A stretch of DNA of 32,332 nucleotides from assembly GCA_021739625.1 (NCBI GenBank), contig JAIPBJ010000033.1:1-32332 (forward strand). Reading direction: 5' to 3'. The first letter of the stretch is position 1. Each line of letters begins with the position of its first letter. The DNA comes from Flavobacteriales bacterium. Its GTDB lineage: Bacteria; Bacteroidota; Bacteroidia; UBA10329. Position numbers and translations under genes: made by a program. The notes beneath the pieces are model-generated. The model had not been told where the DNA came from. It did not search any database and saw only the letters and a program-made list of their open reading frames with translations. This document shows, in pieces, positions 14,563 to 21,848 of the stretch.

Positions 14563-16003
14563 TCATTCCTCCCTGGTGAGCCGATAGGCCCGCACCTTCC
14601 CGGATGAATATGCGACCTCCGTTAGCAACGGTCGGAGCTCAGGCGAATGTTCGACCATCGTGCTATTGCTCACCAGATGGGTGGCCCCATCCCTGATAAG
14701 GGTTTCGAGCCGTTCACTTGAAAGCCCATCGTCCTTGAACGTCCAGCCTTTTCTGCGCAGGTGATAGAGGAAGATGTGGCCCGAAACATCATTTCCCACC
14801 ACACACTTGGCATCACTTGGAATTGCGTTGCGGAGCGGTTCGGCAGTGGTCCACAGCTCAAGGTTCAGCCCAGAGACCTTCCAGCGCACATCGGCCTTGA
14901 GGAAACATGTGATGGGCAGCACGATTAAAGGAAGCAGCACCCATTTTCCGAAGTCTGGGCGCCTGCGCCAGCGACCAGTGTGCCCCGGCCGCCACGCCTG
15001 CAAACACCAGTGGCACGAAGGGCATCAGGTAATAGTCGTGCCCATAGCCGATGGCGTGCATCTCGAAGAAATAGTAGGCATAGATGAAGGGCAGTGTGGC
15101 GAGCAGCGGCCAGCATCGCCAATCGCTCCATAGTCTCCGTTTGAAAAGCAGCCACAGCCCGATGAGGAAGAACGGCACGTTGGCATAGTTGAGGATCATC
15201 TCGGGCAGCACCATCGTCCACACGCGTTTCAGAATCTCGAATGTCTCTTTGGGGCTGTCCCAACCGCCTGTGAGCACTGCGTTGCCCTCCCAGGTCGGGA
15301 TGACCCACGCATACCATGCGACCGTGGGCATCAGCACGGCCAGACCGATGATGGCGGCCAGCAGCCCAGTCCTCCATCCGGTGCGGAGCATCTGCGACCA
15401 CGCGGGCAGCAGGGCTGCGGCCAGCACGATGAACGGCAACTTGCAGGCAGCGGCCAGTGTGAAGAACAGGGCGGCAAGGGCGAAACGTGCAAGGCCCATG
15501 CTCCTTTCGCCCACCGTGGCGGCAAGGCCCAGTATGGCCCACATCAGGGCCATGTTGTCGGGCATGGGGTTGATGGAATAATAGTAGAACAGCGGGCTGA
15601 AGATGAGCCCGACCGTGGCGACCCCGGCCGTCAGCCGGCTGCCCGTGAGGCGCAGCACCAGCTCGCGGAAGGCGAAGAGCGAAATAAGCCCCATCAGGAA
15701 TGTGAGTATGCGCGAGATGGCCGGGTGGTCGCCCAACAGGCGGTAGGGCCATGCGAATAGCCACTGCATGAGCGGGAATTCCATGCGCTGTATGTCCGAA
15801 CCGCTTCCGAGGTTGTTGACGCGTGGCGATAGGATGTCGCTGTCCTGAAACGCGAAATTGAGGATGGTGGTCTGCGTCTGCGTCTGCCGCCAACTGTGAT
15901 AGCCGGAGAACTCGTGCCCCACGTGGTGCGCCCGCATCAGCAGACTGAGCAGTGCGATGAGGAGAACGAATCCACCCCTTTCAAGGATATGCAGCCTGTC
16001 CAT
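14563..16003 (-). pseudogene. GT39-like membrane glycosyltransferase, frameshifted
   Basis: Two overlapping frames together make one protein of about 480 aa. Frame 1 (16003 to about 14960) has an N-terminal helix, then the luminal phrase GYHSWRQTQTQTTILNF, typical of dolichyl-phosphate-mannose-type transferases, and about ten membrane helices up to VFAGVAAGAHWSLAQA. Frame 2 (about 14960 to 14563) continues with the membrane segment KWVLLPLIVLPITCFLKADV and a soluble tail ending KVRAYRLTREE. The total span is 1441 nt, one base more than 480 codons, so a single extra base between about 14945 and 14975 (near the CGCAGGCGCC words on the minus strand) explains the break. This is either a real recent mutation or a sequencing error. 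Such enzymes move sugars from lipid carriers to envelope polymers; the acceptor is unknown. Confidence 0.78.
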
Positions 16004-16068
16004 CGGGGTCGGAAGGTAGGACTTGCCTGTGGAAAACCGGATTGGAATGATGGGGCGTGAGGGACTGC

Positions 16069-16460
16069 AATGGAACTACTGCTTTGCTCCACTTTGTACG
16101 TCTCGCTCACAACGGAGCAACTGCTTTGCTCCACCTTGTCCGTGTCTGGTGCAGCGGAGCACATGCTTTGCCGCACCTTGTCCGTGCCGGGTGCAACGGA
16201 GCAGATGCTTTGCCGCACCTTGTCCGTGCCGGGTGCAACGGAGCAGATGCTTTGCCGCACCTTGTCCGTGTCAGGTGCAACGGAGCAAGTGCTTTGCTCC
16301 ACCTTGTCCGTGTCGGGTGCAACGGAGCAGATGCTTTGCCGCACCTTGTCCGTGTCGGGTGCAACGGAGCAGATGCTTTGCCGCACCTTGAGCGTGTCGG
16401 GTGCAGCGGAGCAACTATTTTACTCCACTTTGTACGTCTCGGTCGCAACGGAGCGATTTA
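16069..16460. repeat. 42-bp tandem repeat array with hairpin units
   Basis: The word AACGGAGC (or AGCGGAGC) recurs at 16111, 16153, 16195, 16237, 16279, 16321, 16363, 16405 and 16447, with a weaker copy at 16069. All nine intervals are exactly 42 bp, with no indels. Each unit holds an imperfect inverted repeat, GGAGCA..TTTGCTCC or GGAGCA..TTTGCCGC, then a CCTTGTCCGTG phrase. Units at 16111 and 16279 have perfect 7-bp arms. All six frames run open through it because 42 is a multiple of 3; I do not consider any of them genes. It fills the spacer between leuS and the glycosyltransferase; 16004-16068 and 16461-16500 contain nothing else recognised. Confidence 0.92.
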
Positions 16461-16500
16461 TATCCCATTGCCACACATAGTGAATGCAGAGGGTCAAACC

Positions 16501-19500
16501 TTACACCACCACATTCACAATCCGCTTCACCACCACGATCACCTTCTTGGGCGTGGCCCCTTCGAGGCGTTTGATCACTTCGGGATGGGCGACCACGATG
16601 GCCTCCACCTCAGCAGCTGAGAGCGAAGTGCTCAGTTCCAGTTGCAGCTTGGTCTTGCCGTTGAAGCTGATGGGATAGCTGAAGCTGTCCTCAACCAGAT
16701 GCGCGGCCTCAAACTTCGGATAGGTGGCAAAGCTGATGCTCTCCCCGTGGCCCAGTTGCTGCCACAGTTCCTCGCAGATATGCGGTGCGAAGCTCGACAG
16801 CACGATGGTCAGCGGTTCCAATATCGCGCGCTTGTTGCACTTGAGCTCCGTCAGTTCGTTCACGCAGATCATGAACTGGCTCACCGAGGTGTTCAACGAC
16901 AGCTTCTCGATGTCGTCCTCCACCTTTTTGATGGTGGCGTGTAGCGCCTTCAGCTCGGGCTTGGTGGGCGCATCGTCACTCACGGAGAACGCATCGCCCG
17001 CGTGGAACAGGTTCCAGAATTTTCTCAGGAAACGGTAGGTGCCCTCGATACCGTTGGTGTTCCACGGTTTGGCATCCTCCAGCGGGCCAAGGAACATCTC
17101 GTAGAGGCGCAGCGTGTCGGCTCCGTAGCGGGAAATGATGTCATCAGGGTTCACCACGTTCCACTTGGACTTAGACATTTTCTCTACCTCTTGGATTGTA
17201 GTGAACGTAGCCGATGAGGAGCTTCTATAGTATGAGTTACCGTGTTCGTCACGGTATTCGGGATCTACCCAACCAAGTTTGTGCTTTTGAATATCCTGAT
17301 TTGATAGGAGGGTGTTCTGATACCAGAGACCTTCGGAACACAGGAAAATGGTATCCCTAAATTGAGAGTGGTCAGCAATCAATTTTTCCAAGTTAACCAG
17401 CCCTTTATCAACACAATCAATGGGCACGTTTTGCGGTGTACTTTGAATCAATTCATTATCGACATCGATACCTCCCTTTCCGAACATTGAATGAACAAGC
17501 TCTGCGCTAACTAGTATAGAGTAAACCCGCTTATCCCCAAAACTCAAGAATATCGGCAGTTCCATTTCTCTACCAATCAATGCCCCCGAAGTTTCGCTCC
17601 TCGAATGGTGGCGATAAGCCTTATCCGAAACCCCCTGAATCATCCCCTGATTCACCAGCTTCTTCGCAGGTTCATCAAACGGCAGATACCCAAGGTCTTT
17701 GAGGAACTTGGTCCAGAAGCGCACATAGAGCAGGTGGCCTGTGGCGTGCTCCGATCCGCCCACATAGAGGTCCACATTCTGCCAGTAGTCGATGGCCTCC
17801 TTTGAGGCGAAGGCACCGTCATTCTTCGGGTCCATGTAGCGCAGGAAATACCAACTGCTGCCCGCCCAGCCTGGCATGGTGCTCAGTTCAAATGGGAAAA
17901 GTTCATTTTTTGGTTGAAACAAACCCTTAAGCCACACAAAAAAACCTCGTACTTTTTCAACGATGAAGTTCAACAGAAACTGAAAACCTCTTGGTTTATC
18001 AGTATCCGCCTTTTGTTCATTCTGAGTATTTCGCACTCCAAGTTTCGGGTCATAACCCCATCCCTTTGCACGGCCAAGGGGCGGTTCTCCAGTTTCCGTG
18101 GGAAGATATTCATCGATCTCGGGCAGGGTGACGGGCAGGTGCTCCTCCTTCACGGGGTAAGGAATGCCGTCCTTGTAATAGATCGGAATCGGTTCGCCCC
18201 AGTAGCGCTGCCTGCCGAACACCGCATCGCGCAGGCGGTAGTTGATGCGGCCCTTGCCGATGCCCAAAGCCTCCATCTTGGCAATGGCGCGCTTGATGGC
18301 CTCTTTCACAGGAAGGCCGTTGAGGAAGTCTGAGTTCTCCAACACGCCCTCTTTGCTCTCATTGGCACCCTTGCTCAGCTCCGAACCTTCGATCACTGAT
18401 GGTATCGGCAGCCCGAAATGCGTGGCAAAATTCCAGTCGCGCTGGTCACCACTCGGCACCGACATCACCGCACCGGTGCCATAGCCCGCCAACACATAGT
18501 CACCGATCCATATAGGAATAGGCGACCCTGTGAACGGATGCTCGGCATAGGCCCCAGTGAACGCGCCAGAAACCGTCTTCACATCGGCCATGCGGTCTCT
18601 ATCGCTACGCGCTTTGGCCTTTGCGATATAGGCTTCCACCTCGGCCTTCTGCGTAGCGGTGGTTATCTGAGAGACCAGCTCATGCTCCGGTGCCAAGACC
18701 ATGAAGGAGACTCCGAAAATCGTATCAGGCCGCGTAGTGAACACGTCAACCTTAAACCTTGAACCTTGAACCTTAAACCCTAAAAGCGCTCCTTCCGAAC
18801 GTCCTATCCAATTCCGCTGCTGCTCCTTCAGGCTCTCGCTCCATTCGAGACCGTCAAGCCCATCCAACAGCCGTTGGGCGTAGGCCGTGATGCGCATGCT
18901 CCACTGCATCATCAGCTTGCGCTCCACGGGGTGGCCGCCACGCTCGCTGAACCCGTCCTTCACCTCATCGTTGGCCAGCACGGTTCCCAAGGCTGGACAC
19001 CAGTTCACGTATGCCTCGCTCAGATAGGCGATGCGGTAGTTGAGCAGGACGGTCTGCTGCTTCGCCCCGTCCCAACTGTTCCATTCATGGGCTGTGAAGA
19101 GAGGCGTTTCATCGCAATGCGCATTCACATCTCTGTTGCCGTGCTGCTCAAATTCCTTGACCAGCCGCTCGATGGGCCGGGCGGCATCCGCGTTCTTGCA
19201 ATACCAGGCATCATAGAGCTTGAGAAAAATCCACTGCGTCCATTTGTAGTAGGATGGGTCGGAGGTGCGCACCTCGCGATCCCAGTCGAAGGAGAACCCG
19301 ATACTGTCCATCTGCCTGCGATAGGTGGCAATATTCTCCTCGGTGGTCTTGGCAGGATGCTGCCCCGTCTGGATGGCATACTGCTCTGCTGGTAGTCCGA
19401 AGCTATCATAGCCCATCGGGTGCAGCACATTGAAGCCCTTCAAGCGCTTGTAGCGCGACACGATATCAGAGGCGATATACCCCAGCGGATGGCCCACATG

Positions 19501-19641
19501 CAGCCCCGCGCCCGATGGATAGGGGAACATGTCGAGGACGTAGTACTTTGGCCTCTCGCTGTTGTCCTTCGCGGCAAATGGCTTCTTCTTGGCCCATTCG
19601 GCCTGCCATTTCCTGTCGAGTTCCTTGGGGTCGTACTGCAT
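16501..19641 (-). CDS. leuS: Leucyl-tRNA synthetase with lineage-specific insertions
   Basis: A class I aminoacyl-tRNA synthetase charging tRNA-Leu. At 1046 aa it is longer than most bacterial LeuRS (about 860). The HIGH box is GLHVGHPLG (residues 47-54), the editing domain starts at VFTTRPDTIFG (300-310) and the second catalytic box is EKMSKSKWN (820-828). Three insertions stand out: FKVQGSRFKV at the entry to the editing domain (a dispersed repeat in frame), about 48 residues at 531-578 before LFPFELSTMPGWAGSSWY, and about 145 residues at 671-815 before KMSKS. The last two are distinctly more AT-rich than the rest of the gene. Bacteroidota LeuRS commonly has an extra domain before KMSKS; the 531-578 insert I do not recognise. 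All core motifs are intact, so I expect an active enzyme. The gene is divergent from ftsX. Confidence 0.97.
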   Translation of the reverse strand: MQYDPKELDRKWQAEWAKKKPFAAKDNSERPKYYVLDMFPYPSGAGLHVGHPLGYIASDIVSRYKRLKGFNVLHPMGYDSFGLPAEQYAIQTGQHPAKTTEENIATYRRQMDSIGFSFDWDREVRTSDPSYYKWTQWIFLKLYDAWYCKNADAARPIERLVKEFEQHGNRDVNAHCDETPLFTAHEWNSWDGAKQQTVLLNYRIAYLSEAYVNWCPALGTVLANDEVKDGFSERGGHPVERKLMMQWSMRITAYAQRLLDGLDGLEWSESLKEQQRNWIGRSEGALLGFKVQGSRFKVDVFTTRPDTIFGVSFMVLAPEHELVSQITTATQKAEVEAYIAKAKARSDRDRMADVKTVSGAFTGAYAEHPFTGSPIPIWIGDYVLAGYGTGAVMSVPSGDQRDWNFATHFGLPIPSVIEGSELSKGANESKEGVLENSDFLNGLPVKEAIKRAIAKMEALGIGKGRINYRLRDAVFGRQRYWGEPIPIYYKDGIPYPVKEEHLPVTLPEIDEYLPTETGEPPLGRAKGWGYDPKLGVRNTQNEQKADTDKPRGFQFLLNFIVEKVRGFFVWLKGLFQPKNELFPFELSTMPGWAGSSWYFLRYMDPKNDGAFASKEAIDYWQNVDLYVGGSEHATGHLLYVRFWTKFLKDLGYLPFDEPAKKLVNQGMIQGVSDKAYRHHSRSETSGALIGREMELPIFLSFGDKRVYSILVSAELVHSMFGKGGIDVDNELIQSTPQNVPIDCVDKGLVNLEKLIADHSQFRDTIFLCSEGLWYQNTLLSNQDIQKHKLGWVDPEYRDEHGNSYYRSSSSATFTTIQEVEKMSKSKWNVVNPDDIISRYGADTLRLYEMFLGPLEDAKPWNTNGIEGTYRFLRKFWNLFHAGDAFSVSDDAPTKPELKALHATIKKVEDDIEKLSLNTSVSQFMICVNELTELKCNKRAILEPLTIVLSSFAPHICEELWQQLGHGESISFATYPKFEAAHLVEDSFSYPISFNGKTKLQLELSTSLSAAEVEAIVVAHPEVIKRLEGATPKKVIVVVKRIVNVVV
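17197..17631 (-). other. AT-rich insertion domain in LeuRS before KMSKS
   Basis: It encodes residues about 671-815. The DNA is visibly richer in A/T than flanking leuS. Part of the peptide (VPIDCVDKGLVNLEKL...FRDTIFL) resembles the connecting domain that Bacteroidota LeuRS carries here, but the segment is longer, includes SFGDKRVYSILVSAELVHSMF, and differs in composition. Confidence 0.6.
17908..18051 (-). other. AT-rich 48-codon in-frame insertion in LeuRS
   Basis: It encodes residues about 531-578, beginning after GRAKGWGY and ending before LFPFEL. The peptide has KADTDKPRGFQFLLNFIVEK and a strongly hydrophobic VRGFFVWLKGLF. GTTCATT occurs near both ends on the plus strand (17901-17907 and 18015-18021), 114 bp apart, which may be a relic of insertion or chance. 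LeuRS sequences I know go directly from the SPL/GxAxxW region to FELSTMPGW. Confidence 0.55.
18742..18783 (-). repeat. Dispersed repeat, in-frame copy inside leuS
   Basis: On the coding strand this reads as repeated GGTTTAAGG / GGTTCAAGG words and is translated GFKVQGSRFKV (residues 288-298). It shares the words of the elements after ftsX, uppP and the hotdog gene, in the same orientation relative to the gene. It adds roughly seven to ten residues just before the TTRPDTIFG motif. Confidence 0.65.
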
Positions 19642-19751
19642 GATGCGTCTGATTTTGAAGGTCGCGAAGGTAAGTACTGCCCGTGCCTGCCTTTGGGAAT
19701 TTTGGGAACATGACCACCCTGCAAAAGCAATAACTTAGCGGCCCACAAGTC

Positions 19752-20630
19752 ATGGCCAGAGCAGAGGAAAAAGCGCACCGTAGGAAGATACTCGCCAGCA
19801 ACCTGACGGCTGTGGTCAGCATCAGTCTCGTGCTGTTCATGCTGGGCCTGTTGGGTCTGGTGATGCTCTATGCCGATGCGCTTTCCCGCCACGTGAAGGA
19901 GAACATCGGCTTCACCATCTACATGAAGGACGATGCCAAGGAGGCCGACATCCTCCAGTTCCAGAAATTCCTCGATGCCTCTGACTTTGTGCGCAGCACA
20001 CGCTATGTGAGCAAAGAGGACGCTGCCGAATACATGAAGGAGGCCTTGGGCGAGGACTTCCTCGGATTCATGGGCTACAACCCGCTCAAGCGCTCCATAG
20101 ATGTGCGGGTGAAGGGTGAATTCGCAGATGCGGACGGGATGATCAACATCCAATCGGAACTGCTCAAGAACGCATTCATACACGAGATCGACTACCCTGT
20201 GGACCTCATCAGGGTCATCAACCGCAATGTGCGCAAGGCGGGCATCGTCATCATGGTGTTCTGCGGACTGCTGTCGCTCATCGCCATCAGCCTTATCAAC
20301 AACAATATCCGTCTGACGGTCTATTCCAAACGGTTCCTGATCAACACCATGAAGCTGGTGGGGGCCACACAGGCGTTCATCCGCAGGCCGTTCGTCATCG
20401 AGGGCGTGCTGCGCGGACTGGCAGGTGCGTTCGTGGCCTGCATCCTGTTGGCATTGGTCATTCAATTGGCCCATGGGCAGATCCCAGAGCTTTTCGGGTT
20501 GGAGAACGTGGAGATAGTAGGCACGCTGTTCGTGGCCGTTCTCGCCCTCGGATTCCTCATCTCATTCCTCTCCACCACCTTCGCAGTGCGGAAGTACCTG
20601 CGGTTGAAGGTGGATGAGCTTTATTATTGA
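19752..20630 (+). CDS. ftsX: Cell division protein FtsX
   Basis: FtsX is the membrane subunit of the FtsEX complex, which controls peptidoglycan hydrolases at the division septum. The 292-aa product has the standard topology: a cytoplasmic basic N-terminus, a first membrane helix (about 18-41, VVSISLVLFMLGLLGLVML), a large periplasmic loop (about 45-165) with NIGFTIYMKDDAK and SKEDAAEYMKEALGEDF, and three more helices near 167-187, 215-238 and 257-280. The tail FAVRKYLRLKVDELYY is typical of Bacteroidota members. No ftsE is adjacent. It is divergent from leuS with 110 bp between starts, and heads a run ftsX-DUF3098-uppP-truB that I recall as conserved in this phylum. The stop codon is the first three bases of a dispersed repeat. 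Confidence 0.94.
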   Translation: MARAEEKAHRRKILASNLTAVVSISLVLFMLGLLGLVMLYADALSRHVKENIGFTIYMKDDAKEADILQFQKFLDASDFVRSTRYVSKEDAAEYMKEALGEDFLGFMGYNPLKRSIDVRVKGEFADADGMINIQSELLKNAFIHEIDYPVDLIRVINRNVRKAGIVIMVFCGLLSLIAISLINNNIRLTVYSKRFLINTMKLVGATQAFIRRPFVIEGVLRGLAGAFVACILLALVIQLAHGQIPELFGLENVEIVGTLFVAVLALGFLISFLSTTFAVRKYLRLKVDELYY

Positions 20631-20716
20631 TGTTTAAGGTTTCAGGTTCAAAGTTTAAAGTTGACCAAACCAAGAACCGTCTCAAACCTTAAACATCAAA
20701 CCTTAAACTTTGAACT
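20628..20716 (+). repeat. Dispersed stop-codon element, copy B, with inverted partner
   Basis: Starting exactly at the ftsX TGA it reads TGATGTTTAAGGTTTCAGG and continues to 20656, 27 of 29 bases identical to copy A at 4981-5009. An inverted copy follows: the first 15 bases (20628-20642) pair perfectly with 20684-20698, and TTCAAAGTTTAA (20647-20658) pairs with 20703-20714. The spacer transcript can thus form a long AU-rich hairpin between ftsX and the DUF3098 gene. Confidence 0.8.
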
Positions 20717-20724
20717 GATTTAAA

Positions 20725-20973
20725 ATGGCAAACGAAAAGAACCCATCCTCCCCCACCTTCACCTTCGAGCGGGAGAATTACATTTTGATGATTGCGGGCC
20801 TCGTGGTGCTGGCCATCGGCTATGCGCTGATGGCAGGCGGTGGCTCTGACGACCCGAATGTCTTCAGCGAGGAGATATTCAACACCCAGCGGCTCACCGT
20901 TGCCCCGCTGGTCATCCTGGCCGGCTTCGGCATTGAGATAGCCGCCATCCTCTACAAGCCCAAGCGCAAGTAA
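20725..20973 (+). CDS. DUF3098 small membrane protein
   Basis: An 82-aa protein with two hydrophobic helices: residues about 19-38 (YILMIAGLVVLAIGYALMAG) and about 59-76 (APLVILAGFGIEIAAIL). They are joined by a polar loop GGGSDDPNVFSEEIFNTQR, and the protein ends in a basic tail YKPKRK. This is the layout of DUF3098, found in Bacteroidota next to ftsX and uppP. Its function is unknown; position suggests an envelope or division role. It is separated from ftsX by 94 bp of inverted repeats and from uppP by only 3 bp, so it is probably co-translated with uppP. Confidence 0.9.
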   Translation: MANEKNPSSPTFTFERENYILMIAGLVVLAIGYALMAGGGSDDPNVFSEEIFNTQRLTVAPLVILAGFGIEIAAILYKPKRK

Positions 20974-20976
20974 GGG

Positions 20977-21753
20977 ATGAGTTGGATTGAAGCACTCATC
21001 CTTGCCATTGTAGAGGGCATCACGGAATTCCTGCCCATTTCGTCCACCGGACACATGATCATCGCCTCGGCACTGATGGGCATCAACGAGAGCCCTTTTG
21101 TGAAGGTGTTCGAGGTCAATATCCAGTTCGGGGCCATTCTGTCGGTAGTGGCGCTATACTGGAAACGGTTCTTCCAGTCGTTCGATTTCTATTTCAAACT
21201 CGTAGTGGCCTTCCTTCCGGCCGCTGTGATCGGCCTGCTGCTGAACGATTACATTGATGCCATGTTGGAAAGCGTGACCGTGGTGGCGGTTTCGCTGCTT
21301 GTTGGCGGTGTCTTTCTTCTTTTTGTGGACAGGATATTCAACAAGGTGGAGCATCATGAGATCACCTACAGGAACGGCTTTATCATCGGCTGTTTCCAAT
21401 GCCTTGCCATGATTCCGGGAGTGTCGCGCTCTGCGGCCAGTATCATAGGTGGCATGGCGTTGAAGTATGACCGAAAGACGGCCGCAGAGTTCTCGTTCTT
21501 CCTCGCGGTGCCCACCATGTTCGCAGCGGCCTCCTACAAGCTGCTCAAAGGCTACAAGGACATCACCTCTGACGACCTTGGCATCCTGCTGTTCGGCAAC
21601 GTGGTGGCCTTCCTTGTGGCCATGGCCGCCATCAAGTTCTTCATCGCGTTCCTCACCAGATACGGGTTCAAGATGTTCGGATGGTACCGGATCATTCTGG
21701 GCACCATCCTGTTGGTGATGCTGGCATTGGGCTACGATCTGAGCATTGTCTAA
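20977..21753 (+). CDS. uppP: Undecaprenyl-diphosphatase
   Basis: UppP (BacA) dephosphorylates undecaprenyl diphosphate at the membrane, recycling the lipid carrier for peptidoglycan and other envelope polymers. The 258-aa product has both catalytic boxes: [14 protein letters not shown] (residues 13-26) and PGVSRSAAS (147-155, with Arg151). It has about eight membrane helices and the usual family length. ATG at 20977 is three bases after the DUF3098 stop. Downstream, after 95 bp of repeat-derived spacer, comes truB. The context ftsX-DUF3098-uppP fits a cell-wall and division operon. Confidence 0.96.
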   Translation: MSWIEALILAIVEGITEFLPISSTGHMIIASALMGINESPFVKVFEVNIQFGAILSVVALYWKRFFQSFDFYFKLVVAFLPAAVIGLLLNDYIDAMLESVTVVAVSLLVGGVFLLFVDRIFNKVEHHEITYRNGFIIGCFQCLAMIPGVSRSAASIIGGMALKYDRKTAAEFSFFLAVPTMFAAASYKLLKGYKDITSDDLGILLFGNVVAFLVAMAAIKFFIAFLTRYGFKMFGWYRIILGTILLVMLALGYDLSIV

Positions 21754-21848
21754 AATAGTTCAAGGTTCAAAGTTTATAGTTCAAAGTCCTTTCAGCTGCT
21801 GAAACGCTGATCTGCTGATAACCTGACCGCCTAAACTTCCCTCGTCCC
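21754..21848 (+). repeat. Mosaic repeat spacer between uppP and truB
   Basis: Three different short repeat words sit end to end. The first is TTCAAGGTTCAAAGTTTATAG (21759 onward, related to the elements after ftsX and the hotdog gene). The second is CAGCTGCTG...GATCTGCTGATAACC. The third is CCCTCGTCCCATGTCCCTCG, which continues into truB. No promoter motif was recognised. Confidence 0.7.

Noticed and set aside
15937-16620. Repeat-peptide frames (14-residue periods) on both strands
   Set aside because: The 42-bp period keeps many frames open on both strands; the frames run into leuS antisense or into the glycosyltransferase start, and none has a non-repeat domain.
17197-18051. Intein in leuS
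   Set aside because: The insertions lack the N-terminal Cys/Ser splicing block and a C-terminal HN motif, and there is no homing endonuclease; they are short in-frame segments.
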